In this document: positions 23,755 to 34,217 of the stretch, in pieces
Numbering within the stretch: position 1 is the first letter of the stretch
Layout of the letters: every line of letters starts with the position of its first letter
Assembly (NCBI GenBank): GCA_907163375.1
Contig: CAJQUW010011283.1
Location: forward strand, 62,001 to 126,000
Reading direction: 5' to 3'
From: Prostheceraeus crozeri
Taxonomy: Eukaryota; Platyhelminthes; Polycladida; Euryleptidae
Length of the DNA: 64,000 nucleotides
Notes under the pieces: model-generated
Database searches by the model: none
Seen by the model: only the letters and a program-made list of their open reading frames with translations
What the model was told of the DNA's origin: nothing
Made by a program: the position numbers and the translations under genes

Positions 23755-23958
23755 TTATGTGAGTGCACCCATCCGCCTCGAATTAAGTTTATATTCCTTG
23801 AATGATTCGAAGGCAGAGCGTCTAGGTGGCGGTGGTGGAGACGGTGGTGGAGGTGGTGATGGTGATGGTTCAACAAAATGTGCTTGTACAATCATTGGTC
23901 ACATTATCTCCTGCTCCTCTCTTCCAAAATGTTGGTAAGGTTTAGGTCTCACAGTCAT
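23755..23958 (-). pseudogene. Proline-rich small protein with one nonsense codon
   Basis: From the ATG at 23,958 the frame codes a short acidic/basic stretch and meets TGA at 23,899-23,901. The same frame then continues through HFVEPSPSP, a run of prolines broken by serine (PPPPPSPPPPP), and a charged tail (RRSAFESFKEYK) to TAA at 23,755. Continuation of protein-like composition past the stop suggests one gene with a nonsense mutation. Proline runs like this occur in actin-regulating and in viral structural proteins; I do not assign either. A TATAAAAG box at 24,084-24,090 lies upstream on the same strand. Confidence 0.4.
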
Positions 23959-24083
23959 GACACTCACTTGCAAAATCCGGAAACAGGATTGAATCGGGTA
24001 AAATTGAGACGGAGAATGGCTTAAGCAAGTCACACTTTTCAAGTCAAGAGAATGAAATGAATAGAAAATTGGGAGATGGCTGC

Positions 24084-24090
24084 TTTTATA
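24084..24090 (-). promoter_or_regulatory. TATA box in the minus-strand cluster
   Basis: The minus strand reads CTATAAAAGCAG here, about 125 bases before the ATG at 23,958 and after the stop of the 24.2-24.7 kb gene. Together with the similar box before the TBP-like gene it suggests compact, separately transcribed genes. Confidence 0.4.
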
Positions 24091-24228
24091 GGCTCCTGCG
24101 AATCCACACATGACAATATGAGAGCCAATAAGAGACATCCATTTCTCCCTTGACTTCGTTGGGACAAGAAAAAGAAGGCACGCAGACGACTGACTCATGA
24201 TTGCTTTTCCCAAATCTTGTTGTCAAAT

Positions 24229-24763
24229 CTAGCTTAGCACAGTGAGCTGAATATGAATGTGTTTTATGTGACATAAGAGCAAGTTGGATCCATGCTCATG
24301 AGATGAATCTATTCGAGATGCAATTTTCGCCATGTGTCGCTGATAGAAATCTTTGGGATCATGTATCGTCTCTGCAGAATATGATGCAAAATGAAACATT
24401 ACACGTTCACCCGCATGTTCATCAGTCACTTTCTCAAATTCGATCTCTGCAACTAAACGTCCTTTCACATCTTTATTCATCAAGCTGTCCATGAGCTGTT
24501 GGAAAAAGAAGTAACCTTTAGTGTTAGCAGATTCTAAGTCAGCCTTTTCATAATGAAATGGGATGATCCAGTCACTAATCACGCCTCGAAGACTTTGCCG
24601 ATGAAAACGTAAAGAACAAAATTCATTAATGAACTCTACTGCATCTGTCATCTTTCTTCCTATCACATCTGAGATATAGCATGAATGAAACAGTTCTAAC
24701 AAGATTTTACAGTCGTTTATAATGAAACACTGTCTAACGAAAACTTGGAAACATGAAGCAGAG
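24229..24763 (-). CDS. Unknown protein, truncated by a fold-back repeat
   Basis: The frame is open from the inner edge of the fold-back repeat at 24,764 to its stop at 24,229. An internal ATG lies at 24,651, 17 codons after the annotated 24,702 (TTG) position. The composition is protein-like and mixed: a Cys/Phe-rich start, then SDWIIPFHYEKAD, YFFFQQLMDSL, GRLVAEIEFEKV and FYQRHMAKIASRID. No signal peptide or membrane segment is clear after the first 40 residues. I do not recognise the family. Its 5' end appears to have been cut by the repeat. It shares strand with the TBP-like and proline-rich frames downstream, which suggests a common origin, possibly viral. Confidence 0.45.
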
Positions 24764-24906
24764 AATTGCTTGAAAAAAAATAATCGCTCCCTTTGTTTGA
24801 CGTAAATCTATTTAAAAAATTTTCAACAAATCGAACAAAAACAATCTATTTTTTTAAATAGATTTACGTCAAAAAATAGGGGGCGATTATTTTTTTTCAA
24901 GCAATT
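24764..24906. repeat. Fold-back MITE
   Basis: Near-perfect inverted arms of about 56 bases (24,764-24,819 and 24,850-24,906) start AATTGCTTGAAAAAAAATAA and include TTGACGTAAATCTATTTAAA. They surround a 30-base spacer. This is the form of a small fold-back transposon. It truncates the unknown gene on its left. Confidence 0.85.
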
Positions 24907-24984
24907 ATGACTAACCTCCTGTACGGACGAACTATGAAATTGAAGCAGAGAGGCTTCAAAAGGATTGCAATTGCCGACGTACCG

Positions 24985-25700
24985 TTCGATTTTCCAACAT
25001 GACCAAAAATCTTAAAGTCACTCTTCACTGTAGACGAAGAAAGTTATTGCCAAACGAAGCTCTCCAATGAATTTGTCTCAGTCTTAGCTTTCAAACGAGC
25101 TATTGAGCGACTTTATGCGACCACTACCACCAAAGTTGGTGGAAATCTCACAGGAGGGGGAGGGGTTAGAATTTTTCCTCTCCGATTGACTTGAAAATAA
25201 TCATACCGATGTAAAATTGCACGAGGAGTACGAATCTGGCCTCCGTTTTCTCATCCGATGCCTCGTTTTGCCGCTAGAGCCCAAAAATTACAAACTCTAA
25301 CTATGTCGTTTTTCGGAGATTCCTAAAATCTTAAAGTTACTATCTAGTCGAAACGAAGACAGGTATGGACAAACGATGCTCTACAATGAATTTATCTTAG
25401 TCATAGCTTTTAAACGAGGTACTGCACGACTTTCTACGATCACTAACACCAAAGTTGGTGGAAGTCTCAAAAGGGGAGGGGGTTAGAGCTTTTTCTATCC
25501 GATTGAGCTGGAAACAACTTCCCTCACTCTAATTTTCATGTAGAACCCGAATCTACCCTCCGTTTGTCCATGCCAGCACTCCTTTATCCCGAAACATACC
25601 CTTTATTATCCCAAAATGTCCAAAACCTGCCGCGAGAAACACCAAAGTCTCACAGGAGGGGGGAGGGGTTGGGTTCCTCCTCTCGGTCCGATCACCACCA
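24985..25700. repeat. ~320-bp tandem repeat, array 1
   Basis: At least two full units and a partial third are seen. Shared blocks are TTAGCTTTCAAACGAG, CACCAAAGTTGGTGGAA (near 25,125 and 25,444) and a G-rich AGGGGGAGGGG string. The same repeat, reverse-complemented, forms the array at 59.4-60.4 kb. No coding function is inferred. Confidence 0.8.
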
Positions 25701-25716
25701 TCACATCCTGGTCATT

Positions 25717-27132
25717 CTAATGCACCAATTGACTGTAGACCTCCTCAACCCCTATCTGTAGATCCCATGTAGAATCGACGTACAGCAATGCCAATTCTTC
25801 GTCAGGTTCGTCATTGAAGAAATTCGTAAAAGCCTCCGCAATGGAAATGAATGGTGGATTTCCATTGGCTTGCTTACATTGTTTTCGACTGATATTGCCA
25901 GTGAGTTCGCGTACCATCGACCACACATTTTTATCTGTTGTGATAATCTTATCGCTCCAATTGCGTTTTGCTTTCATCATTTTATCTTTGATCTTTGTTT
26001 GAGGTGTAGAAATGTAGGCCAATTCCTCAATCTGTAAGCCATCCAACGGTCATTAATCAAAGACTTCAGAAGAGGAGTCATCCACGGCTTATCATTGCTC
26101 GAAAGAATTACAGTCTTTTTCGGAATCATTTTCATAGCGTTGTTAGAAATCTCATAGAACAATTCACATTTAGTTTCTACAGATGGTTCATCGAAAACTC
26201 TGAAAAATCAAACATTCATAGCGGCTGAATGAAATTAGACATATGAGATTTTCTGTAGTCAAAAACAGTACAAACGCGAATATTTTCTGATGCTGCACGT
26301 ACATTTGAACTCAAGAAAAGATAATTGTGACCTGATGTCTTTAGTAGCGGACCAATTTCAGCGTCTGACGTATAAAAAGATTTTAAATACTCAGAAATCT
26401 AAATTTGATCTGAAAATAACGTGCCTCTAGTTGGACGGGAAAGTTTAATTACAACAAGCGAGGTGATATTTAACACAACGCATTAAAATTGTTGAAATCC
26501 CCGCAAAATACAAACTTGATATCAGGCATTATCATAACAAAAATATCGTGATGACAAATGAGAAAATCCCTGATCTGTTCATGTTGGGATGCAGTCAGAC
26601 CTGGAGGAATATTCAAGAGACATATTCCCGATGACAGGAAAAAGTAAAGTGATACATTTAGTACAGTCTGGAGGATGAATGCTAGAAGTAACGGTAAGTA
26701 ACTTGTAAGTATTTTCCACCCAGAGACAAACTCCACCGCCTTGTTGGTTGGTTCTGTCAGCTCTGTAAATGCAATATCCATTTAAAAGTAAAAGGCCATC
26801 ATCAATGCTACTATGAAGCCAAGACTCCGTCATACAAAGTACATTGGGATTCCTAACTTTCGAAATTAAGCGATCATATAAACAAGCTTCACGATCGCAT
26901 GCTACTTCATCATCTACCCTTATCAATAGATCTGCGAGCATTTCCTACCTTCTGTAAGATAACGTTGGTCAATAGAAAAAGACGAGCTCCATGCACTTGT
27001 ACAATATGAGGGTGTGCTATTTAGCATTCGATATGCAATATATGTGTGAAGATGCCAGAATGCAGAATCAAGTATGTAGAAGCAACTATGAGATGTTCCC
27101 TGATATTGGATGAAATAGCGAACCAAATCCAC
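25717..27132 (-). pseudogene. LINE fragment: endonuclease and linker, no RT
   Basis: Minus-strand frames read LCMTESWLHSSIDDG and GGGVCLWVEN (26,579-26,941), FVFCGDFNNF near the end of 26,470-26,781, and then a linker with WMTPLLKSLI and RNWSDKI (25,717-26,162). These are the endonuclease and the following basic linker of a LINE. Reverse transcriptase is absent; the element is cut off at about 25,717, next to the ~320-bp repeat. Several shifts separate the pieces. The Polinton inserted just beyond its 5' end. Confidence 0.72.
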
Positions 27133-27182
27133 TTCTGTATATCTGTTCAGTTCGTCTGTTTACCACTACATGAAATTTATGG

Positions 27183-27188
27183 ATACTT
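27183..27188. repeat. Left target-site duplication of the Polinton
   Basis: ATACTT here is identical to 50,365-50,370 on the other side of the element. Confidence 0.9.
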
Positions 27189-27613
27189 AGTAGTATAGGG
27201 TATGAGATCCGGCGCATCGCTTCGCTCAGCACCGGATCCCACATCTAGGTAGATACAAAAATGAAAAATGAAAAAATTAGGGTCTTCTTGAAATTTAGTA
27301 AATCAAAAATGAATATGAACAAAAATATTCATTTAAAAATGGAAGATGTAAAAACAAAACCATCAGCCCCTTTATATCCTTCATTATTATATGAAATGGA
27401 TATTGCAAAACATAAAGATTGAGTCAGGTACATGAAAGATAAGGAAGCACAATTATTGCTTAGACTAGAACATTATGATAAATTAAGAAAAAGATGGACG
27501 ATAGTTAAGAATGTGACACAAGGCGTTGGCATATTCTTAGCAATAAGTTTAGGTGCTCTCACTATTGTCATTTCATCTGGCGTTCTAAAAATTCCTGTTG
27601 TTGCTACAGCTTT
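27189..27613 (+). repeat. Left terminal inverted repeat of the Polinton
   Basis: It begins AGTAGTATAGGG and matches the reverse complement of 49,918-50,364 with a few substitutions and short indels. A near-perfect 10-bp hairpin arm pair (GATCCGGCGC ... GCACCGGATC) lies at 27,206-27,238. The inner boundary falls inside a membrane-protein gene, just after the codons for VVATA. Confidence 0.92.
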
Positions 27614-27911
27614 AACAGGTACAGGTTTTTTCACAACGTCACTTGCAACAGTGATAGATAAATCTGTAATGACTAAGAAACGAAAATCCTTAAGTAAGAA
27701 ACATGCGCATGTCAAAGAAATGTATGATAAACTACATTACTACTTCCAGAGAGTGTGTGATGACAATGTTATTACGTTAGATGAGATTGAAAAATTTGAT
27801 CAAATAGCTAGAGAAGCAACTAAAATTCCTGTTAAATCTCAAGACAAAGTAGACAATGAAGCTTTTTTAGAAGAAATAAGAACTTTATTTAAAACGTTAG
27901 AGCATCAGTAA
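27339..27911 (+). pseudogene. Two-helix membrane protein straddling the TIR edge
   Basis: The gene begins inside the terminal repeat at the ATG at 27,339. A TGA at 27,419-27,421 stops codon 28, but a Met at 27,432 reopens the frame for 159 codons to 27,911. It has a basic cytosolic-looking start, two hydrophobic segments (GIFLAISLGALTIVISSG and VVATALTGTGFFTTSLATVI), then a basic coiled region and an acidic tail. The layout recalls small two-helix membrane proteins, but no family is assigned. The truncated second copy in the right repeat has Arg in place of the stop, so the nonsense change is specific to the left copy. Only this copy can make the second half. Confidence 0.7.
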
Positions 27912-27968
27912 AGTGTTTTTGTTGTATCTCTATGCTACCACAAAATTCAAATATTATATTATAAATTA

Positions 27969-28772
27969 ATGAATACAAATGAGGTTAAATAAAACAACTA
28001 GAAGAATTAGTAAAACAGAAAAACATTATGAAGAAAAAACATAGACAATATCGAATGCTACAAGCTGGCGTTCAATCTGATATGTTAGAAAAATGCACCT
28101 AACCGAACAAGTGAAAACTGATTTTGAAAAAACTATTGCACCACACAAAACTCTTGAGAAAGAACTTGCAGTCTATGATAAACGAATTGACATATCTGAT
28201 CCAGTGCGGAAAACCATCATGGATGATTATGGTTTGTTAGAAGCAAACATAGAAAAGAAATTACCAAAATCTATGCTCTTTGAACATTCTACTTCATTTA
28301 TAGATGGAAAACCATCTCTTAGATTTTACTTAGGTGGAGAAGAATTATTTATAAATACTAAAGAAAATTTATTTTTTACACCAGACAAAACAGCTTTCAG
28401 TTTAGACAGAAATTTCGTGGATTTATTAAGAGGTGCGGATTTAGATAAATATCATACTGATGATCTACCGAAATATAAAACTATGTTAGATAAGATAGGA
28501 ACTATAAAAACTCTTAAGCGTTTAAAAATTTGAATGGCTTATTTTCCAAAACGTCTAGTACCAGTAAAACAGGAACAGGACTAAAAGAGACAACGGTTTA
28601 CCTGTCCGATAATCCACAAGAAATAATAAACAGATTAGAGATTTTATTACCAGCAACAAAAGAAGGACATAACTCTAGTTTTAGCGAAATACATGCAATC
28701 TTAAAAAGACTATTAGAAAAGAAAATTATAAGTGAAAAAGACTACAAAAGCTTGTCTAAATTATTTAGTTAA
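27969..28772 (+). pseudogene. Polinton-family uncharacterised protein, frameshifted
   Basis: Three frames follow one another without a gap: a basic stretch with QYRMLQAGVQSD (27,969-28,100), a 146-codon piece ending LKRLKI (28,093-28,533), and an 80-codon piece (28,530-28,772) with VYLSDNPQEIINRLEILL and FSEIHAILKRLL. From memory, a C-terminal block of the form 'D-P-x-E-L-(I/V)-x-R-L-x-L-L ... (N/S)-E-I-x-x-I' recurs in unannotated proteins of invertebrate Polintons, which supports a single gene. Slips lie near 27,990, 28,093 and 28,530. The role is unknown; a virion or replication accessory protein is possible. It precedes the penton-like gene. Confidence 0.6.
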
Positions 28773-28775
28773 AAA

Positions 28776-29564
28776 ATGTCTTCGGCAGAACTAGAAAAAA
28801 TTAATAAACATTTAGAAAATTTAACCGAGATTTTGTCCTCTTCAAAATTTAGTGCGACATTAAAATTTATAGCAACTACTTCATCCCATACCTGTAATTT
28901 AGATCCTATTAATCACTTAGAACAAGACAAACATTATGAAGTAGCATTAACTAGTTTTTCAACATTTAACACTATACAAAATATTATCAAAGATGTAAAT
29001 GACCGATTTAAGTATTCAAATGACAAAGGTAAAACTTGGAAAGAATTAACTTTTGTTCCTGGATCTTATGAAGTTGAATCTTTTTCCAATGAAATAAAAA
29101 GACATTTAGGTATTCAATTTAAAGACAAGAAACAATTACATTTCGCAGTTGAACCAGCAGTAAATAAATTTTCTCTTACTTTAGATGAAAATCATCAAGT
29201 TGATTTTAATCATGATAGATCATTGTCGAAATTATTAGGATTTAAAAAGCAACTCTATGTACAAGGTTTTCATATCAGTGAAAATATACCTAAAATAACT
29301 GAGATAAATTCAATCAACGTTCAGTGTGATATTGTAGAAGATGGTTATGTTAATGGAAAGCTAACAAATAATATCTTCAGTTATCCAGCATTTACAGTTC
29401 CGATTGGTTACAGTTTAAATGTAATCCCAAAATCATTAATATATTTTCCCGTGACACGAAAAACAATTAATTCAATTACTATTAGAATAACAGATGAGAA
29501 AGGAAAGGCAATAAATTTTGGAGGTGAAGAGATTATGATAGATCTATTATTACGAGAGGTGTAA
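28776..29564 (+). CDS. Penton-like minor capsid protein
   Basis: This intact 262-codon gene follows a short helical start (ELEKINKHLENL) with a beta-rich body: HYEVALTSFSTFNT, LTFVPGSYEVE, SLSKLLGFK and a C-terminal block SLIYFPVTRKTINSITIR with GGEEIMIDLLLREV. This pattern, ending in an 'F-x-G-E-x-(I/V)-x-(V/I)-x-L-x-(L/I)-R' strand, is what I associate with the single-jelly-roll penton protein at the five-fold vertices of Polinton and adintovirus capsids. It is the first of two intact adjoining genes, with the packaging ATPase 20 bases downstream. An ATG in good position and no stop make it one of the best kept genes of the element. The fold was judged by pattern, not structure. Confidence 0.7.
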   Translation: MSSAELEKINKHLENLTEILSSSKFSATLKFIATTSSHTCNLDPINHLEQDKHYEVALTSFSTFNTIQNIIKDVNDRFKYSNDKGKTWKELTFVPGSYEVESFSNEIKRHLGIQFKDKKQLHFAVEPAVNKFSLTLDENHQVDFNHDRSLSKLLGFKKQLYVQGFHISENIPKITEINSINVQCDIVEDGYVNGKLTNNIFSYPAFTVPIGYSLNVIPKSLIYFPVTRKTINSITIRITDEKGKAINFGGEEIMIDLLLREV

Positions 29565-29584
29565 ATAAAAATATTGACTTAAAA

Positions 29585-30343
29585 ATGAGTGAACCACTAA
29601 ACAAGAAAGTAAAATTCAATCATCATCATAACTTGTCAAATAAAGTTTTATCAGTTATCTGTGGAAGATCAGGTTGTGGGAAAACGTATCTATTATTTAA
29701 AATTCTCACGACACCAAACTTTTTGGATTATAGCAATCTTATTATTCATACAACAACAGCAGACCAACCTATTTACCAATTCTTGAAATATGGTTTTGAA
29801 AATAATCTTACCAGATCAGCTATAGTTTCACTGTTTGAAGAATATGAAAAATCGGAGTATGAAGAAGAAATAAGTTCCTGGTGTGAAGAAGCAGCGAAAA
29901 ATAAACAACTAGTGGAACCTAATAAAAATAAACACATATCGATACAACTAATAGATGATAGTGGTAATATGCAAGATCCTAGTAAACTAAATAAAACGAA
30001 AAAACATTGTGTTGTGTTTGATGATTGTGTTAATAACAGAGATCAGGTAGTTCAGAGAAATTATTTTACAAGAGGTCGACACAATAACTGTAGTGTCTTT
30101 TATTTGACACAAAGTATGTATTCACTAGATGGCAGCGTCATCAGAAAGAATTCTAATATTTTTATGCTTTTCGAAATCAATCCAAGGAACCTAAGTGATT
30201 TGTTAAGAGACTTATGTATAAGAGATAAAGATGATTTTAAACAATCTTGCAGTATTGCTTGGTCAAACGATTATGGATTTATTACAATCAATATTGATAA
30301 AAAAGTACATGATAGAGTTATCGAACAATTGTTCTCTGACTAG
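29585..30343 (+). CDS. Genome-packaging ATPase (FtsK/HerA, A32-like)
   Basis: The 252-residue protein has Walker A GRSGCGKT at residues 27-34 and Walker B CVVFDD at 142-147, followed 14 residues on by FTRGRHNN (161-168) and a sensor-like FYLTQSM strand. This is the packaging ATPase of Polintons, adintoviruses and many nucleocytoplasmic viruses, which pumps DNA into preformed capsids. The frame is intact from ATG to TAG at 30,341-30,343. It ends head-to-head with the polymerase gene, with two small GC-rich stem-loops at the junction. A shorter paralogue-like ATPase lies at 34.7-35.2 kb. Confidence 0.88.
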   Translation: MSEPLNKKVKFNHHHNLSNKVLSVICGRSGCGKTYLLFKILTTPNFLDYSNLIIHTTTADQPIYQFLKYGFENNLTRSAIVSLFEEYEKSEYEEEISSWCEEAAKNKQLVEPNKNKHISIQLIDDSGNMQDPSKLNKTKKHCVVFDDCVNNRDQVVQRNYFTRGRHNNCSVFYLTQSMYSLDGSVIRKNSNIFMLFEINPRNLSDLLRDLCIRDKDDFKQSCSIAWSNDYGFITINIDKKVHDRVIEQLFSD

Positions 30344-30369
30344 GCTTCGCCTCGAGGGGCTTCGCCCCG
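30341..30369. terminator. Paired stem-loops between convergent genes
   Basis: AGGCTTCGCCT (30,342-30,352) and GGGGCTTCGCCCC (30,356-30,368) form two perfect hairpins with TTC loops, directly after the ATPase stop and before the polymerase stop at 30,402. Being palindromic they serve both strands. A 3'-end or transcript-stabilising role for the two convergent genes is inferred from position only. Confidence 0.45.
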
Positions 30370-30401
30370 ACTGAAAGTCAATAGAAGATGTGTTCACAGA
30401 G

Positions 30402-33400
30402 TTATAATTCCTCTTCCCAGTCTTCATTATCAGTAAATTCACTATCGATGTATTCAATTATATTACATTCTTTTTTTATTCGTTGAAATATTTCGTCTTG
30501 AACATCTTCTCCGTTATAAGGTAACATAATACCATTTGCATCAGGCGCTTGTCGTTTAAGAAGATTTATTTGGGCAGAAAAACTTTTTTCTTCAGTGTTA
30601 TTATTCTTATCAGGAATACTAATACCATTTTCCAAAGATCCTTTCCATGGTTTATTAACAATTGTTGTCAATGTTTCACCATAGTATAATTGTATAAAAT
30701 CTTTTACTTTTACTTTAGTTTTTGTATAGCCTTTAAATGCTTTCTTTTCACTAAGACTCCCTTTTTCATCTACAGTAATACAATATATTATTTTAGGAGC
30801 AATAAACATTGCACATATAATTCCACCATTACCATAATCATTTTTCCCTTGACACAATTCCCCACCAACATATCCAGCAGCATCTAATTTATTGAAGAGT
30901 ACATTAGAAATATAGAGACTGTCACAATCCGTATAATGTATGTGTTTTTCTTTAAAACCATTAATTTCTAAAATAAAGTTATTCATGATTCTTCTAGAGT
31001 GAGAAAGAATAAAAGAACCTAAATTCGATGGCATGAATGACGTCTTCCCATCTTTTGCAATATTAGCTTTTAAATTCATCATCTTCCATTTCTACTTTCG
31101 CTAAATATTGTTCATCATTTACTTTCTCAAAATCTTTTACTTCTTGAGTGAAATTTTTTCTCAATGTATTTTCATTCCATAAATGATATTTAGTGGTTAT
31201 GTCTTTTTGTACGGTTTTTCCATATAATGAATTCATTAATAATTTAATTAACTCATCGCCTACAGTGTTTCCTTCTATTTTATATTTTTTCTTAAATTGA
31301 AGAGCTTTTCAATGTATTTTCTAAATGGTGAAACGTGATAATTTTCTTCATAGATTATACCATCTGTGATAGATAATATTTTTCCACCACATCTAACAAT
31401 TTCCTGTATGTCTACAGAAGTTAACACATCATAACACATTCCATTCCTAAACCTTATTATTTCTTGATTGCAATTGTTTTCATTCTTTACCTTATCTTTC
31501 GCAGGAACTGGTTGGAAAAACATATCCTCAGGATAATAAAATACAACTGTGAATATTCCAGTTTTAGGTCGAAATGATTGAGTGTTAAATTGATATAATA
31601 TTGCTTGTTCTTCTTCTTGTCTAAATTTTCTAGCTGATTCAGCTTTAGGATATTCCGAATGTTCGTCATACATGGCTGATGGATATAAAGATGTTGCATC
31701 AAAAGCCATTAAGAATTCATTTCGTTGTTCGAGTAGTTTAAGTTCAATTGCTTTACAAAGATCATTCTTGTCTTCCAACTGATTATACTGCTTCATTAAA
31801 TCTATTAAATTATTACCAGGGGACAAAGTTCCCCCAGCGTAGCGTCCAGTTAAATACCGCTGTAATATTGGGATCAAGATGTTACAAAATGGAGATTCGT
31901 AATGTCTTATATTTGCCGACACTCTTCCACCTTTAACAGATTTTCTGACATAGTTTCTAGTCCATAAATCAGTATGTGAGTGTATAAGTGTTTTGTCATC
32001 TTGTACGTTCTTTATCCAACCGTTAAATGTTAAAGCGGAGGATGTTAACTTAGTAGTTATATCTTCACCAACTAATTCTTGCATAACATTATTATACTTG
32101 TAGATACAAAATGCTAATGAAAGAACATCGTTAATTAAATACGGTTTCCACTCATGTTCTTTTTCTTGATAATTGTCATGTGTAATTTCGCCAATTTCAT
32201 AATTTAATTTCCACACATTGGTAGGAATTTAAAATTCTCACACCATTTGGAAAGACTCGTTTTCACGTGTTGATAGCTACATTTCATTACAATAGTTTGT
32301 AAAGGTTTGCTTGGTTTTATGTTACGTTTTGTAGAGTCACCTAGTTTCTTAGATCTAGAGGAACGTTGAATGTACTTACTAACACTTGTAGTTGTATAAG
32401 GATTTTGTAAAGAAGCAGTGAGTATTCCTCTTGATGTTTTAAGCGGTGGTTTAGTTAATTTAAAATTAGATTTCATCGGAAAATATGCATCGAATCCTGA
32501 TGAATTGTGTGCTATTAAAGTTACTTTTGAATGATTAAAAGATCCTAGGTCCTGGAAGAATTGATGTATCGGACATTCATCTTGTTTCCTAATAAAGATT
32601 TTCACACAAAGTTGAAGTTTGTTAAGCTCTTGTTCAGTCAAGTTATTGTATTCACTTATCTGTTTCTTAAGTTCTTTAATTTCCGCTGGATCTTGACTCT
32701 CTTTTAGTTTCATCATGTCACATAATAAACGTTTGTCCACTTCTTCCAATCTTCGCTTCGGTAAGCAACACATGAATTTATTGAAATTAATAGCTCCTAA
32801 AGCATAAGGAATAGGATGTGCTGTTGAACAACGAGGATCTGGATAAATTTCAAGATCCCATATATATGTTGAACCATAGTCAATTGGTTTCTTTGTTATG
32901 GTTTTATACGGAAGTGTTGCTAGATTTTCATCAGTAACAGTTTTATATATTGGTTTGAAATTATTTTTAATTTCTTTAATAGCTTCTGCTTTGTAGAACT
33001 TATTTATTAAACAGTAGTGTCCTATTGATGAATCTTCGTGAACATAATTGTAATAAACGTAATTATGCGACGTTGTAATACCTCTAGGATTTAAATGACG
33101 ATTAGTGGGGCTGTAATACTGAACACATTCTCCAAAGTATTTATTGAATTGGGAAAATTTACAGTTTGACACCACTCCTGTTCTAGATGTAGCTTTCTCT
33201 TTATATAAAAGGTCATTAAACATCTCGAACATAATTTTAGCTTGTTCTTGATTGAACCCACGTAAGGCGTTGTAACATTTTATAAAGCAGAAATCTTCAG
33301 AAGGAATGTAATAATATTGACCGATGTATTCTTTGATTCTATATTTCATGTTAATACCAGCACCTCTATGTGATCTTTGTACTAGCTTCATTCCAAAATC

Positions 33401-33835
33401 TTCGTATTTAATACTACCTGTAAAAATCCATTCGTTCGCATCGGATTTCTCTTCTAGATTAAGAAACCATGTTTCAAATGAATTTTTATTATAAAATGTA
33501 GCGTAAAAGCTTTCTATTGTGGTTCCATCTTCTTTAATCATAACACCAAATAAATTTAAAACTTTCCCATTTCGTAACAGCTCACGTATATCATTTACTA
33601 CATTAATGAATAGTTCATTTGTATGCGTAATTTCATTTGGATTAAACAAATTCAATAGATCATCGCCAAGTCTATCATCAGAGAATATGTCAGTAATTGG
33701 TGTGGCTGATGTTTCCTTTGTTCTACGGTTCTGTTTTTTAATACGTTTACTACGTTTAATTTGTGCATCAAATTCATCAATTTGTTTCTTGATCAATTCG
33801 TCAATCGCATGTTCTGGTCCTTTAACATTTTCCAT
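30402..33835 (-). pseudogene. Protein-primed DNA polymerase B, three frameshifts
   Basis: The gene starts at the ATG at 33,835 and reads about 1,140 codons. The first 543 hold a long N-terminal region, exonuclease motif DLEIYPD near 32,850 and AHNSSGFDAYF near 32,500. After a shift near 32,210 the next 313 codons carry motif A, DATSLYPSA (about 31,680-31,706), preceded by GRYAGGTLSPG. After a shift near 31,285 motif B, KLLMNSLYGK, is found at about 31,220-31,250. After a shift near 31,072 comes motif C, YTDCDSLYIS (Cys in place of the usual Thr), near 30,915-30,940, then the C-terminus. This is the enzyme that replicates linear Polinton genomes using a protein primer. All catalytic motifs survive, so the inactivating shifts are probably recent. 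Confidence 0.88.
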
Positions 33836-33866
33836 TATTTACTTTTTTTAATAAAAAATTTGTGTT

Positions 33867-34199
33867 TTACTTTTTAATAAAAAAAATTATGTTTTTCACG
33901 TATACAGGAATATTTAGTTGTGCTAATGTTTCTAAATCATAAACAGTTAAATGTTCTTTATTAGCCAACCACCATAAATTATTGTATGCTAAAAATACTC
34001 TGAAACTTCGTAGACAAAGGGGGAAGTCTTTTGTTTTCGCGTAACTTCTTATACCGTGTTTTATTTTATAGTCTTTCACGAATTGCATATATTGGCGATG
34101 GTAATAAAATTTAACTTCATGTTTCGGGGTGAGAGGCTTTGTAGGATGACGATAATTTTTTAAAACTGGTACGTGTTCTATTTTGTATTCATTAATCAT
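33867..34199 (-). CDS. Unknown basic protein of the Polinton
   Basis: The ATG at 34,199 opens a 110-codon frame, rich in Lys, Tyr and His in the first half (FYYHRQYMQFVKDYKIKHG) with a hydrophobic patch LAYNNLWWLANKEHLTVYDL later. It sits 31 bases before the polymerase start on the same strand, suggesting co-transcription. No family is recognised. The Lys-rich start and position beside the polymerase would suit a nucleic-acid-binding protein, but this is only a guess. Confidence 0.5.
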   Translation of the reverse strand: MINEYKIEHVPVLKNYRHPTKPLTPKHEVKFYYHRQYMQFVKDYKIKHGIRSYAKTKDFPLCLRSFRVFLAYNNLWWLANKEHLTVYDLETLAQLNIPVYVKNIIFFIKK

Positions 34200-34217
34200 T
34201 TTTTTAAACAAAAAAAA

